A DNA stretch of 64,000 nucleotides. Origin: Bacillota bacterium. GTDB taxonomy: Bacteria > Bacillota > Clostridia > Lachnospirales > Lachnospiraceae. Where the stretch lies: NCBI GenBank assembly GCA_023392535.1, contig JAEVYY010000019.1, positions 1-64,000 on the forward strand. The letters run 5' to 3'. The notes below the pieces were generated by a model, which saw only the letters and a list, made by a program, of their open reading frames with translations, was not told where the DNA came from and ran no database searches. Positions 8,617 to 16,665 of the stretch are shown piece after piece. The first letter of the stretch is position 1. Each line of letters begins with the position of its first letter. The translations under genes were made by a program, and so were the position numbers.

Positions 8617-10415
8617 AATTCCACTCCTCGTCTGTTCGTATTAATTTCAATAACCTTATTTTTATTTTCATATTCTTTTTCTATTTTATAATACCATACC
8701 GTATTGCCGATAGCATCCTCTACTTCCTTTGTAAATCCCTGAAGGGCATAAAATTCACGTACCATGACATTCTTTGCCGTTGGATAATAATACCCCTTTA
8801 TCTGAGTCAGATTCCTTTCCCTACACTGCTTCACAAGCTCGTCCATCATGGCAAATTCCATATCCCGCTTTAACACCCGGCAACTCATGAGCCATAAATC
8901 AATATGAAGTGTTGTTTCCTCTATCCTGCCGATTATAACAGAGACCACTCCATTATCACCAAATCTGTCTTCTAATTTACCGTACAAAGTAATCTTATCC
9001 GGATTAGCCGCAGCCTCTTCAATTTCGCTTTGCGTATAGCGTTTTGTCGTCAGGTTGAACTGGTTACTTTTATTCGTAAGCTGTGCAATCCGTGCCATAT
9101 ACAAGGGGTCAAACGGGTTTATGATTCCTTTCATCTCCAATGATTTCAGGTATTCTCCATAATCTCCAAAACTTTGTTCCTGCTGTTGTCTTTGCACATT
9201 TGCTTTGTACATCTCATTTCTTTTCCGGTCATCTTCTGACAGACTTGTCACCTCAAAAAATCCCGAATGATCCAGTATTCTAATATATTGCTCCGGACTG
9301 CCAATCTCCGGGATTGCCACTCCTGGAACCTGCTGCCTTACGATTTCACGTTCCGCCGGATTATCATCTACAAATACAAGGCTTTCCGGCAGTATATTTA
9401 ATTCTTTTGCAATGCTTCGTATATTTAGGCTCTTTGGCTCCCAATTGGCCTTAATCAATATAAAATCATCGGGGCATAAGACACTATCTGGATGCTGCAG
9501 ACCGGCAATCGCATTTTCATGTTCATTTTTGGAACTGACATTCAGCATGATTCCCATTTCTTTATGATCTTTTATATATTGTTGGAATTCTGAAAATACC
9601 TGTCCCATGGAAGTTTCCTGACCAATCTCCAGGTTCTCTACCCCATCATCTCCAACAATGCCACCCCAAAGTGTATTATCCATATCTAACACAAGCGATT
9701 TCTTGTTTTTCCCGTAAATAGCCTTCATAATATTTGCTATATTGAAGGATAATGATGGAATTGCAGGCAGACATAAGGAATATTTATACATATGCCAGAA
9801 TAACGGATCTGACCACTTATCCAAACCAAAGCACGCTGATAAGTAATGGATATCATTGATATAAAAGTTACTATGAGTAGATGCATACGCATAGAACTTA
9901 TCATTCAACTGATTAATAAAGTGAATTCTGCCATGCCTGTCACTTGCATCTTTATTCCCCAACAAACGGTAAAATGGAAATTCCATATTATTCTGAATGA
10001 TCGGACAATGGTATTCTGTTTCGATTTTTTTCCACATGATTTCAAAATGCGCATAGGTATCCTGCAACAGGATATCTATCTCCTTGGCATCTTGTGTTAC
10101 ATTCGGGTACTCTTTAATATTACGGTTACTGGTATGGATATAGATGATATCTGGTGCAAACTCTTTTAAGTCATCATTGAACATTACATCCTGCCAGTAC
10201 TGTGCGTACTCAGATTCATAAAAGATTGGTTCAATCCCATAGTTCAACAGAAATAGCTCTAGAATTCGAATGATATCGTGGGTAGTACTACCACCTAATA
10301 CTGCTATCTTTTTTTTAATTCGTGTCACATCATCCCGCAGTAAAGCCTTTTTCAGGCTTTTTGCTTTCTTCAAAATGTATTCATTATCAAATGGATATTC
10401 CAATTCTCTTACCAT
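8613..10415 (-). CDS. FkbH-like HAD-superfamily acyl-loading enzyme
   Basis: A 600-residue protein of the FkbH type. The N-terminal region holds an SGNH-like GGSTTHD (41-47). The HAD domain (about 238-390) has the signature DMDNTLWGG (244-252) and FVDDNPAERE. The C-terminal part is GNAT-like and contains the family stretch SCRVLKRDMEF. Characterised relatives convert 1,3-bisphosphoglycerate to a D-glyceryl group, remove its phosphate and load it on a dedicated ACP. The coupled ACP gene supports the same chemistry here. The downstream MBOAT and SGNH genes point to transfer onto a glycan rather than to polyketide synthesis. The exact acyl group is not proven by sequence. Confidence 0.9.
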   Translation of the reverse strand: MVRELEYPFDNEYILKKAKSLKKALLRDDVTRIKKKIAVLGGSTTHDIIRILELFLLNYGIEPIFYESEYAQYWQDVMFNDDLKEFAPDIIYIHTSNRNIKEYPNVTQDAKEIDILLQDTYAHFEIMWKKIETEYHCPIIQNNMEFPFYRLLGNKDASDRHGRIHFINQLNDKFYAYASTHSNFYINDIHYLSACFGLDKWSDPLFWHMYKYSLCLPAIPSLSFNIANIMKAIYGKNKKSLVLDMDNTLWGGIVGDDGVENLEIGQETSMGQVFSEFQQYIKDHKEMGIMLNVSSKNEHENAIAGLQHPDSVLCPDDFILIKANWEPKSLNIRSIAKELNILPESLVFVDDNPAEREIVRQQVPGVAIPEIGSPEQYIRILDHSGFFEVTSLSEDDRKRNEMYKANVQRQQQEQSFGDYGEYLKSLEMKGIINPFDPLYMARIAQLTNKSNQFNLTTKRYTQSEIEEAAANPDKITLYGKLEDRFGDNGVVSVIIGRIEETTLHIDLWLMSCRVLKRDMEFAMMDELVKQCRERNLTQIKGYYYPTAKNVMVREFYALQGFTKEVEDAIGNTVWYYKIEKEYENKNKVIEINTNRRGVEL

Positions 10416-10432
10416 GCATTTACCTCAATTTT

Positions 10433-11527
10433 CTATTTACACAAACTTTCCAAATAGTTCTGCCATTTATGATTTACCCGTTCCGGAGATAACACATTTT
10501 GTATCTTAGCAGCCTGTTCTCCAAGCCTCTTCTCCAATTCAGAATTGCTCAAAATTTTCCTTAATGCTACCGAAAGTGCCTTTGTATCCCTGACAGGCAC
10601 CAGCAGACCATTAATACCATCCTGAATCATGGTTCTTGGCCCTCCACAAGGGCAATCTGTCGATATGACAGCCAGACCAAGGGCCATTGCTTCTAATAAT
10701 GCATTTGGCATTCCTTCGGTATCAGAGGTCAACACGAAGATTCTTGCCCGCTCTATGTGATCCGGTATTTGACTCACATTTCCGGGTAAGGATATGCAAT
10801 TCGCCATATCCAATTTTTTAATATATTCATTTAATTTGTTGCGCATATCCCCATTCCCATAAATCACTAATTTCATTTCCGGGAAATCCGCATGAATTGC
10901 TGCAAAGGCATCAATTAACATTTTATGATTCTTATTATTATCCACTCGCCCTACCGATACGATGGTATTCTCCCTTTTACCGACAAAACGTGGACGGATA
11001 CATGACATATCCAGAGGATTGGGTAAGATAACGGAACGCTTTTGTACGCACTTCGGAAAAAAAGCTTTTGCATCCTCTGTCTGAAAAATCACACCGCTTG
11101 CACAGGTGAATAAATTCCTCGCAATCACCCTCATCAATCGATTATAGTATTCCTCCGTAGGTTCTCCTCTGACCGATACCGCTACGGATATCGGTAAAAA
11201 TGCAGCAGTAGCAATCGCCATAAAATTATTTTTTCCAATAAAGGATACAATGATATCAGGTCTTTCCTGTTTCCAAATATTCCGCAACTTGCAATAACGA
11301 TTCTTAAAATTACAAAGCCTGCTTTTCGTTACTTCTCTTCCGTCAATTTCTGAGTAGACTCTTCGGATACCCGCACTTACAAGGTATTCCTCTTCTGCTT
11401 TTCTGGTCGTGACCAAAACTATTTCCGTACCATTTTGATGTAAAAATTCCGCTAAATTGACAATGACGCGCTGCGCACCGCCTTTATCGAGACTATTAAT
11501 ATAAAACGCTACTTTTTTTAAACCCAT
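10433..11527 (-). CDS. glycosyltransferase family 4
   Basis: A GT-B fold glycosyltransferase. I chose ATG 11527 (MGLKKVAFYIN) because AGGGGGT lies 4-5 bases upstream. A longer reading to 11554 adds 9 residues without a good site. The N-terminal acceptor domain has the loop DKGGAQRV. The C-terminal donor domain has SVGRVDNNKNH, the acidic motif EGMPNALLEAMALG and CPCGGPR. It resembles PglH/PglJ-type GalNAc transferases and the neighbour at 14255-15373, so the two probably arose by duplication. It sits 33 bases after the second asnB. Donor sugar is unknown. Confidence 0.88.
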   Translation of the reverse strand: MGLKKVAFYINSLDKGGAQRVIVNLAEFLHQNGTEIVLVTTRKAEEEYLVSAGIRRVYSEIDGREVTKSRLCNFKNRYCKLRNIWKQERPDIIVSFIGKNNFMAIATAAFLPISVAVSVRGEPTEEYYNRLMRVIARNLFTCASGVIFQTEDAKAFFPKCVQKRSVILPNPLDMSCIRPRFVGKRENTIVSVGRVDNNKNHKMLIDAFAAIHADFPEMKLVIYGNGDMRNKLNEYIKKLDMANCISLPGNVSQIPDHIERARIFVLTSDTEGMPNALLEAMALGLAVISTDCPCGGPRTMIQDGINGLLVPVRDTKALSVALRKILSNSELEKRLGEQAAKIQNVLSPERVNHKWQNYLESLCK

Positions 11528-11560
11528 AGATACCCCCTGCTTTAGCGGAACCATCGCACA

Positions 11561-13441
11561 CTAGTTACAATAGGTGCGATACCACTGTTGGAATACAAAG
11601 AATGACCATGCAGTCTTAGAGAAATTCTCACCAGTTGCAGGTCCCCTGTCTCCCACTTTCAAATAACGTGTTATAAATTGATTTACATAAGCACTATCGA
11701 AAATATTCTGCTCTTTCAGGAAAGAGATACTACTCATCTCCATGAGCTGTTCTTTCAATGGACCTCGCATCCATTGGTCAAGTGGAACACCAAATCCTAC
11801 TTTTGGCCTGTCTAATAATTCTTTTGGTATATAGTCATACGCAATATCCTTAAGGATATGCTTTTTATCTCCATTTTGAAACTTAAATTCATGGGGCAGG
11901 CGATAGGAAAATTCCATAACATCGGGATCTAAAATAGGACATCTGGATTCGAGCGAATACTTCATAGAAGCTCTGTCCACTTTACATAAAATATCTCCTG
12001 GCAGATACGTATCCATATCTAATAGCATTCTTCGTTCCTGCCAATTCTTCTCCCGATAACGCCTTTCGATCTCAAACTTACTGGATAGACTATCGGTTAC
12101 CAGCATGTTATCAATCGCTCGAATATAGTTCTCACCACCAATTTGTGTCTTTGTCTCAGGATTTCGGTTATTAGCTACCACGCGCACGCGAAATGGAAGC
12201 TTTGACAACAGATCCATCTGTTTGAACGGCGGAATATTGCAGATACCATTCACGATACCGCCTAGCGGATCCAGTTTCTGCGCCAATCCAACAGATTCAT
12301 AAATATTATAGCCACAGAAAAATTCATCTCCCCCATCCCCTGATAAAGCGACAGTAACTTGCTGCCTTGCCAATTTGGATACCAACATGGTCGGTATCTG
12401 GGAACTATCTGCAAAAGGTTCATCAAAATAAGCAGGAATGCTCTCTACAAGTTCAAACATCTCTTTTTCATTGATATAAGTCTCCGTATGATTGGTCCCA
12501 AGGTGTGATGCTACTTCCTTGGCATACTTTGCTTCGTTGAACTTCTCTTCCTGAAATCCAATACAAAAAGTCTTTATCGGATCCTCCGATAATTCCTGCG
12601 CAATTGCAGAAACAAGAGAAGAATCATAGCCACCGCTTAAGAATGCTCCAAGTGGTACATCCGCAATCATTCTTTTCTTCACAGATTCTTTTAATAAATC
12701 CTTCAGCGTTGCTTTTGCCTCTTCATAAGAAGCAACGGGACGTGCCTTCTGCTCTTGATACACTTTTTGGATATCCCAATATTTCCATGTTTTTATCGTT
12801 CCATATTGAAAACGCAGAATAGCTCCAGGTTCCAGCTTATATACATGTTCAAATATGGTTGCAGGTGCATTGATATATTGCTGGAACATGTATTGCTTGA
12901 TCACTTCTTTTCGAATCGCATAAGGAAAACCAGGCACTGCCATGATTGGCTTTAACTCAGATGCAAATACCAGATTCCCATCTTCCAGCCAATAATAAAT
13001 TGGTTTTTTCCCAATTCTATCTCTTACTAAAAAAAGCTCATCCGTTTCTCGATCAAATAAAGCAATCGCAAACATGCCTTTCAATCGATGGATAGCATCA
13101 ATTCCCCATTTCAGATAGGATGCAATGATTACTTCGGTATCACAATCCGATCGAAACGGATAATCCCTTAACTCTTCTCTTAATTCTAAAAAATTATAGA
13201 TTTCCCCATTAAATACGACACTGATTCTTCCATTATCAGAATGCATTGGCTGATGCCCCAAAACGGATAGATCCAAAATGGATAGCCGCCTTTGGGCCAG
13301 TCCAAGACTGTAGCCCTCCCGTAAAGGATAGATTTCTTCTCCACTATCATTCGGTCCGCGGTGATACATCGTATCATTCATTTTCTTTAATTGTTCCGTT
13401 GTGATATTCTTCTTCGTTAAAAAACCACAGATTCCGCACAT
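11561..13441 (-). CDS. asnB: asparagine synthase-type glutamine amidotransferase (second copy)
   Basis: This is 626 residues, the same length as the copy at 3658-5538, but clearly divergent from it. Cys2 (MCGICGF), MYHRGPNDSG and FNGEIYNF mark the glutaminase half. LSGGYDSS (268-275), EPFADSSQIPT and LSGDGGDEFFCGY mark the ATP-dependent synthetase half. Both halves look intact, so it should release ammonia from glutamine and use it to amidate an adenylated carboxylate. In this setting a hexuronic acid is a better guess than aspartate (compare WbpS of Pseudomonas O-antigen loci). Two copies could amidate two different residues. It lies between a NodB-like gene and a GT4 gene. Confidence 0.9.
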   Translation of the reverse strand: MCGICGFLTKKNITTEQLKKMNDTMYHRGPNDSGEEIYPLREGYSLGLAQRRLSILDLSVLGHQPMHSDNGRISVVFNGEIYNFLELREELRDYPFRSDCDTEVIIASYLKWGIDAIHRLKGMFAIALFDRETDELFLVRDRIGKKPIYYWLEDGNLVFASELKPIMAVPGFPYAIRKEVIKQYMFQQYINAPATIFEHVYKLEPGAILRFQYGTIKTWKYWDIQKVYQEQKARPVASYEEAKATLKDLLKESVKKRMIADVPLGAFLSGGYDSSLVSAIAQELSEDPIKTFCIGFQEEKFNEAKYAKEVASHLGTNHTETYINEKEMFELVESIPAYFDEPFADSSQIPTMLVSKLARQQVTVALSGDGGDEFFCGYNIYESVGLAQKLDPLGGIVNGICNIPPFKQMDLLSKLPFRVRVVANNRNPETKTQIGGENYIRAIDNMLVTDSLSSKFEIERRYREKNWQERRMLLDMDTYLPGDILCKVDRASMKYSLESRCPILDPDVMEFSYRLPHEFKFQNGDKKHILKDIAYDYIPKELLDRPKVGFGVPLDQWMRGPLKEQLMEMSSISFLKEQNIFDSAYVNQFITRYLKVGDRGPATGENFSKTAWSFFVFQQWYRTYCN

Positions 13442-13486
13442 TGTTTTTTTCCCTTCCGAAACGGTTCAAACACCACCTATAGAATT

Positions 13487-14227
13487 TTATAGCTGTCCCC
13501 TAATGGCTGCAAAATGCTTACATTCTCCATTGATCGTTTCAATCAATTCCTGATTTCTCTCTGCAAGCAGAGTCCTGAAATTATCCAAATTATCATACCC
13601 TTCTTCTGTCCATGAATACGGATGGGTCAATACCTGAACTTTATCATTCAAAAGCAATGTCTGCCTGTCAGGTATTCCATAATTCCACCTATGCTGTGCA
13701 TCAGATAAGTATTTTACTTGTAATTCGGAACCATCTTCTATCTGTTCTGCATACGTAAAAAATTCTTGCGCATATGCATTGGTGATTCCTTCAATTTCAA
13801 TATTTGCTGCTAACACTGAATTCGGTGGGCGGTGTATGGAAAAGGTATCTACATGAAATTCCAGCATCGTATTCCATGCCTTGATTTCGCGCTCAATCTT
13901 ATTCTTTATGATATCAATATCCGTCAGTCCGTTCAGTGCAAAATGGAGACCAATTACGTGCCCATTCTCATGCATTTCAGTAATAATATCTTTATTCTTT
14001 TTTGATAAAATATTGTAAGAATTGTTGGTCCATTGAAAAAAGTACGTGGATGTGAAATCCATCTCCTTTTCTACTTTTGATAAGGCATACGCGCGGTCTA
14101 CGCTAAATTCCACATCATGTCTGACAATAATAAATTGATCTTTGCCCTTTGCTTCACGGAAATTAGCTGCCTTACCACTTTCCTTAATAATGGCTATCAT
14201 ATCTTGATATTCTTTGTACGAAAACAT
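13487..14227 (-). CDS. polysaccharide deacetylase-like (NodB fold) protein
   Basis: A 246-residue protein related to the carbohydrate esterase 4/NodB fold. The first motif is IVRHDVEFS (catalytic or zinc Asp). The second is GHVIGLH, where the two His spaced by four residues match the zinc-binding H-x(3,5)-H. SIHRPP resembles the third motif. It has no signal peptide or membrane segment, so a secreted wall deacetylase is unlikely. It may act on a cytoplasmic sugar intermediate or lipid-linked unit. It lies between two GT4 genes with asnB next in line. The substrate is unknown, and the family includes members that are not deacetylases. Confidence 0.7.
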   Translation of the reverse strand: MFSYKEYQDMIAIIKESGKAANFREAKGKDQFIIVRHDVEFSVDRAYALSKVEKEMDFTSTYFFQWTNNSYNILSKKNKDIITEMHENGHVIGLHFALNGLTDIDIIKNKIEREIKAWNTMLEFHVDTFSIHRPPNSVLAANIEIEGITNAYAQEFFTYAEQIEDGSELQVKYLSDAQHRWNYGIPDRQTLLLNDKVQVLTHPYSWTEEGYDNLDNFRTLLAERNQELIETINGECKHFAAIRGQL

Positions 14228-14254
14228 AGCTTCCCTCTTCTGGTTGTCTTTTAT

Positions 14255-15373
14255 TTATTTTTTATTTTCTATATGGGAACAACATAAAAGCTCAATATAT
14301 TCTTTCCACTGTTGGTATATTGCATGCGCATTTGCTGTATCTCCTAATTTTCTGGCTTCGGTACCAAGTCTTTCTGCATATTCTGGGTCCTCAATAAATT
14401 GGCACATTGCTTTCTCCAGTGCCTCCTGCTCTTTAATCGGTATTAGAATTCCATTCTCCCCGTGTCGTATAATCGTTCTTGGTCCTCCACAGGGACAATC
14501 TGTAGCAATCACCGGAAGACCCAAGGCCATTGCCTCCATCAAGGCATTCGGCAAGCCTTCCCAATCGGAAGTAAATGCAAAAAATGCTGCATTCTCGATT
14601 GCATTTGCGATATCATCACTTGCTCCCATAAGCGTAACGGAATCCTCAACTTGGCATTCCCTGATACAACGTTCCAATATTTCTTTGGTCCCATCGAAAG
14701 AATCCCCACCATAAATTTCCAGCGTATACTCCGGATATCGTTGATGCACTGCTGCAAATGCATGAATCAACATAGGTTGATTCTTAAAATCTACTAACCG
14801 GCCTACATGAGCGATTACTTTAGACCTGGGTGCCACTGGCTCTCTTCCTATATATTTATCATGTATTGGGTTCAAAATGATTTTGGACTTTTCCTGAATT
14901 TCCTTAGCAAAAAAATCCCTCTGCCCTTCCGTCTGGAAAACACACCCTGCGATCTTAGGATATAACCAAGGGATCAGGAACTTGTCCGTCAAAGAATCAT
15001 AATGTCCAACCGGGTCTGTCCTCACTGATATCAGTACGGGTATGTCCATATGTAACGTAGCCATAAGAGCCCGGTAATTTGCTTTATGAGCAAAGGAAAT
15101 TAAGAGATCCGGCTTCTCCTGAAGCAGCATCTCTTTCAGATTTCTGATTCTAGCAAAGTACTTGCCCATACGAGATGATTTTTCTTGTGATTCCGTAAGT
15201 CCTACGTGTATTCTCCTTACCTTATTATCCAATTCAAATTCATTCTCTGCTTCCCATTCTGTTGCTACAATTACTTCATAGCAATCATGCGCGAATTGTG
15301 CTGACAGATTGGTGACTACTCTCTCCGCACCACCCTGTTCCAGACAATTTAAATGAAACACTATTTTCGACAT
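14255..15373 (-). CDS. glycosyltransferase family 4 (PglH/PglJ-like)
   Basis: A GT-B transferase of about 372 residues. The start at ATG 15373 (MSKIVFHLN) is favoured because GGGAG stands 6 bases upstream. An ATG 12 bases earlier has no site. The N-terminal loop is EQGGAERVVTNL. The donor domain has HVGRLVDFKNQ, EGLPNALMEAMALG and TDCPCGGPRTII. The last two blocks are nearly the same as in the protein at 10433-11527, which points to duplication within the locus. A promoter-like sequence precedes the gene. Donor and acceptor are unknown. Confidence 0.88.
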   Translation of the reverse strand: MSKIVFHLNCLEQGGAERVVTNLSAQFAHDCYEVIVATEWEAENEFELDNKVRRIHVGLTESQEKSSRMGKYFARIRNLKEMLLQEKPDLLISFAHKANYRALMATLHMDIPVLISVRTDPVGHYDSLTDKFLIPWLYPKIAGCVFQTEGQRDFFAKEIQEKSKIILNPIHDKYIGREPVAPRSKVIAHVGRLVDFKNQPMLIHAFAAVHQRYPEYTLEIYGGDSFDGTKEILERCIRECQVEDSVTLMGASDDIANAIENAAFFAFTSDWEGLPNALMEAMALGLPVIATDCPCGGPRTIIRHGENGILIPIKEQEALEKAMCQFIEDPEYAERLGTEARKLGDTANAHAIYQQWKEYIELLCCSHIENKK

Positions 15374-15426
15374 GTTTGCTCCCATCTATGGACTTTCCAA
15401 AATTGTCCTATTTGTTAACCTTTTAC

Positions 15427-15455
15427 ATAATATCATATATCAAAACAACCTACAA
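15427..15455 (-). promoter_or_regulatory. candidate internal promoter
   Basis: On the minus strand TTGTAG (15450-15455) is followed after 17 bases by TATTAT (15427-15432), in the 125-base gap before the GT4 gene starting at 15373. The spacing is ideal and the -35 match moderate. It would give the downstream half of the operon (GT4, deacetylase, asnB, acylation cassette) a second start. Confidence 0.4.
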
Positions 15456-15498
15456 GTAAGGCACTTATTAAGAAATTCTAAATAATTCTTCCAAAAAC

Positions 15499-16665
15499 TC
15501 ATACTTCCAGATTAATACTTTTTAATAACAAATCCTTGTATTTATCATCCGAAAAATATTCTGCTCTTTTTCTTGCTAACACAGCATACTTTGTATGCCG
15601 GCTCTCATCCTTCAGCATCTTGATGATTTCTTCTGCCATAATAATTTCTGCATCATCCAGACCTTCAAGATGAAGATCCTTTTTCCATATTACCATTGGC
15701 AGAAGTACACCATAATCTGCATCATATGCAATCGAATCGTCTGCTGCCTTCTGATAATCATCAAACAATATCTCTGCAGGTCCGGACTGGCAATTGGTAG
15801 ACAATACTGGTATCCCCAAAGCCATGGCTTCTACGAGTGCATTGGGAAACCCTTCATTACGTGATGATAAGACGTAAGCATATGCTTTCTTCACATAAGG
15901 AAACGGATTACTTCTCACCCCTGTAAAAAAAACTTTATCTTTAATGCCAAGATCTTCCGCTAATTTTTTATCCTTCCGATATTCCCCTTCTCCTATAATT
16001 AGAAGACGAACATCGTTTACCGACTGTACCACTTTAGTAAAACTCCGGATCAAATGCCAATATCCTTTCAGATCATCCTCTCTTCCAACAGCTATTAATA
16101 TACGGTATTCATTTTCGAATATGTATTGATCTTCTTCCAGAATACCTTTTTCAGCCTGTGACTGGATCCATTCAATATCATAGGAATTGGGAATATGCAC
16201 GACTTCTTTATTTGCAAATTGACTTTTTATCTTATCTTCTATTACTTTTGAGCAGCAAACAATCTTATCTGCCCTGCTACAAATTGTTTTCAATGTCTTG
16301 GAATACAAATCCGTATAGCCCCGGAGTCCCACCCAGCAGATTTCCTGAGCCCTGGCGAAAACGTTTACAAGATTCGCTGTCACTCCGAAACTGTAAGAGA
16401 TATCAATTCTTTTCTCAATTTTTATCCGTTTCACTTTTTGTATTCTTTGAAGTAAATTCCATGCCTTACGGAACTTGCCTTCCTGACTTTTGATATCAAT
16501 ATTGATGATATCCAAACCCTTTATGTCAAAAGCAATATCCTCATCACTAAAGATCAGGATTGAAACATTGCATTCCTCTTCCAGCATTCTCGCTGTTCGG
16601 ACGCACACTCTTTCAAATCCTCCCTGGTGCAGCATGGGAACTATGAGTAACATGTTTTTTTTCAC
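15499..16665 (-). CDS. glycosyltransferase family 4
   Basis: A 388-residue GT-B transferase with the N-terminal loop MLHQGGFERVCVRTA. Its donor domain has AVGREDDLKGYWHLI, SSRNEGFPNALVEAMALG and a CQSGPAEIL variant of the usual CPCGGPR block. That makes it a more distant relative of the two GT4 proteins downstream. The ATG overlaps the end of the YfhO gene by 4 bases, so translation is probably coupled. It is followed by the longest gap in this part of the operon, with a candidate promoter. Substrates cannot be assigned. Confidence 0.87.
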   Translation of the reverse strand: MKKNMLLIVPMLHQGGFERVCVRTARMLEEECNVSILIFSDEDIAFDIKGLDIINIDIKSQEGKFRKAWNLLQRIQKVKRIKIEKRIDISYSFGVTANLVNVFARAQEICWVGLRGYTDLYSKTLKTICSRADKIVCCSKVIEDKIKSQFANKEVVHIPNSYDIEWIQSQAEKGILEEDQYIFENEYRILIAVGREDDLKGYWHLIRSFTKVVQSVNDVRLLIIGEGEYRKDKKLAEDLGIKDKVFFTGVRSNPFPYVKKAYAYVLSSRNEGFPNALVEAMALGIPVLSTNCQSGPAEILFDDYQKAADDSIAYDADYGVLLPMVIWKKDLHLEGLDDAEIIMAEEIIKMLKDESRHTKYAVLARKRAEYFSDDKYKDLLLKSINLEV

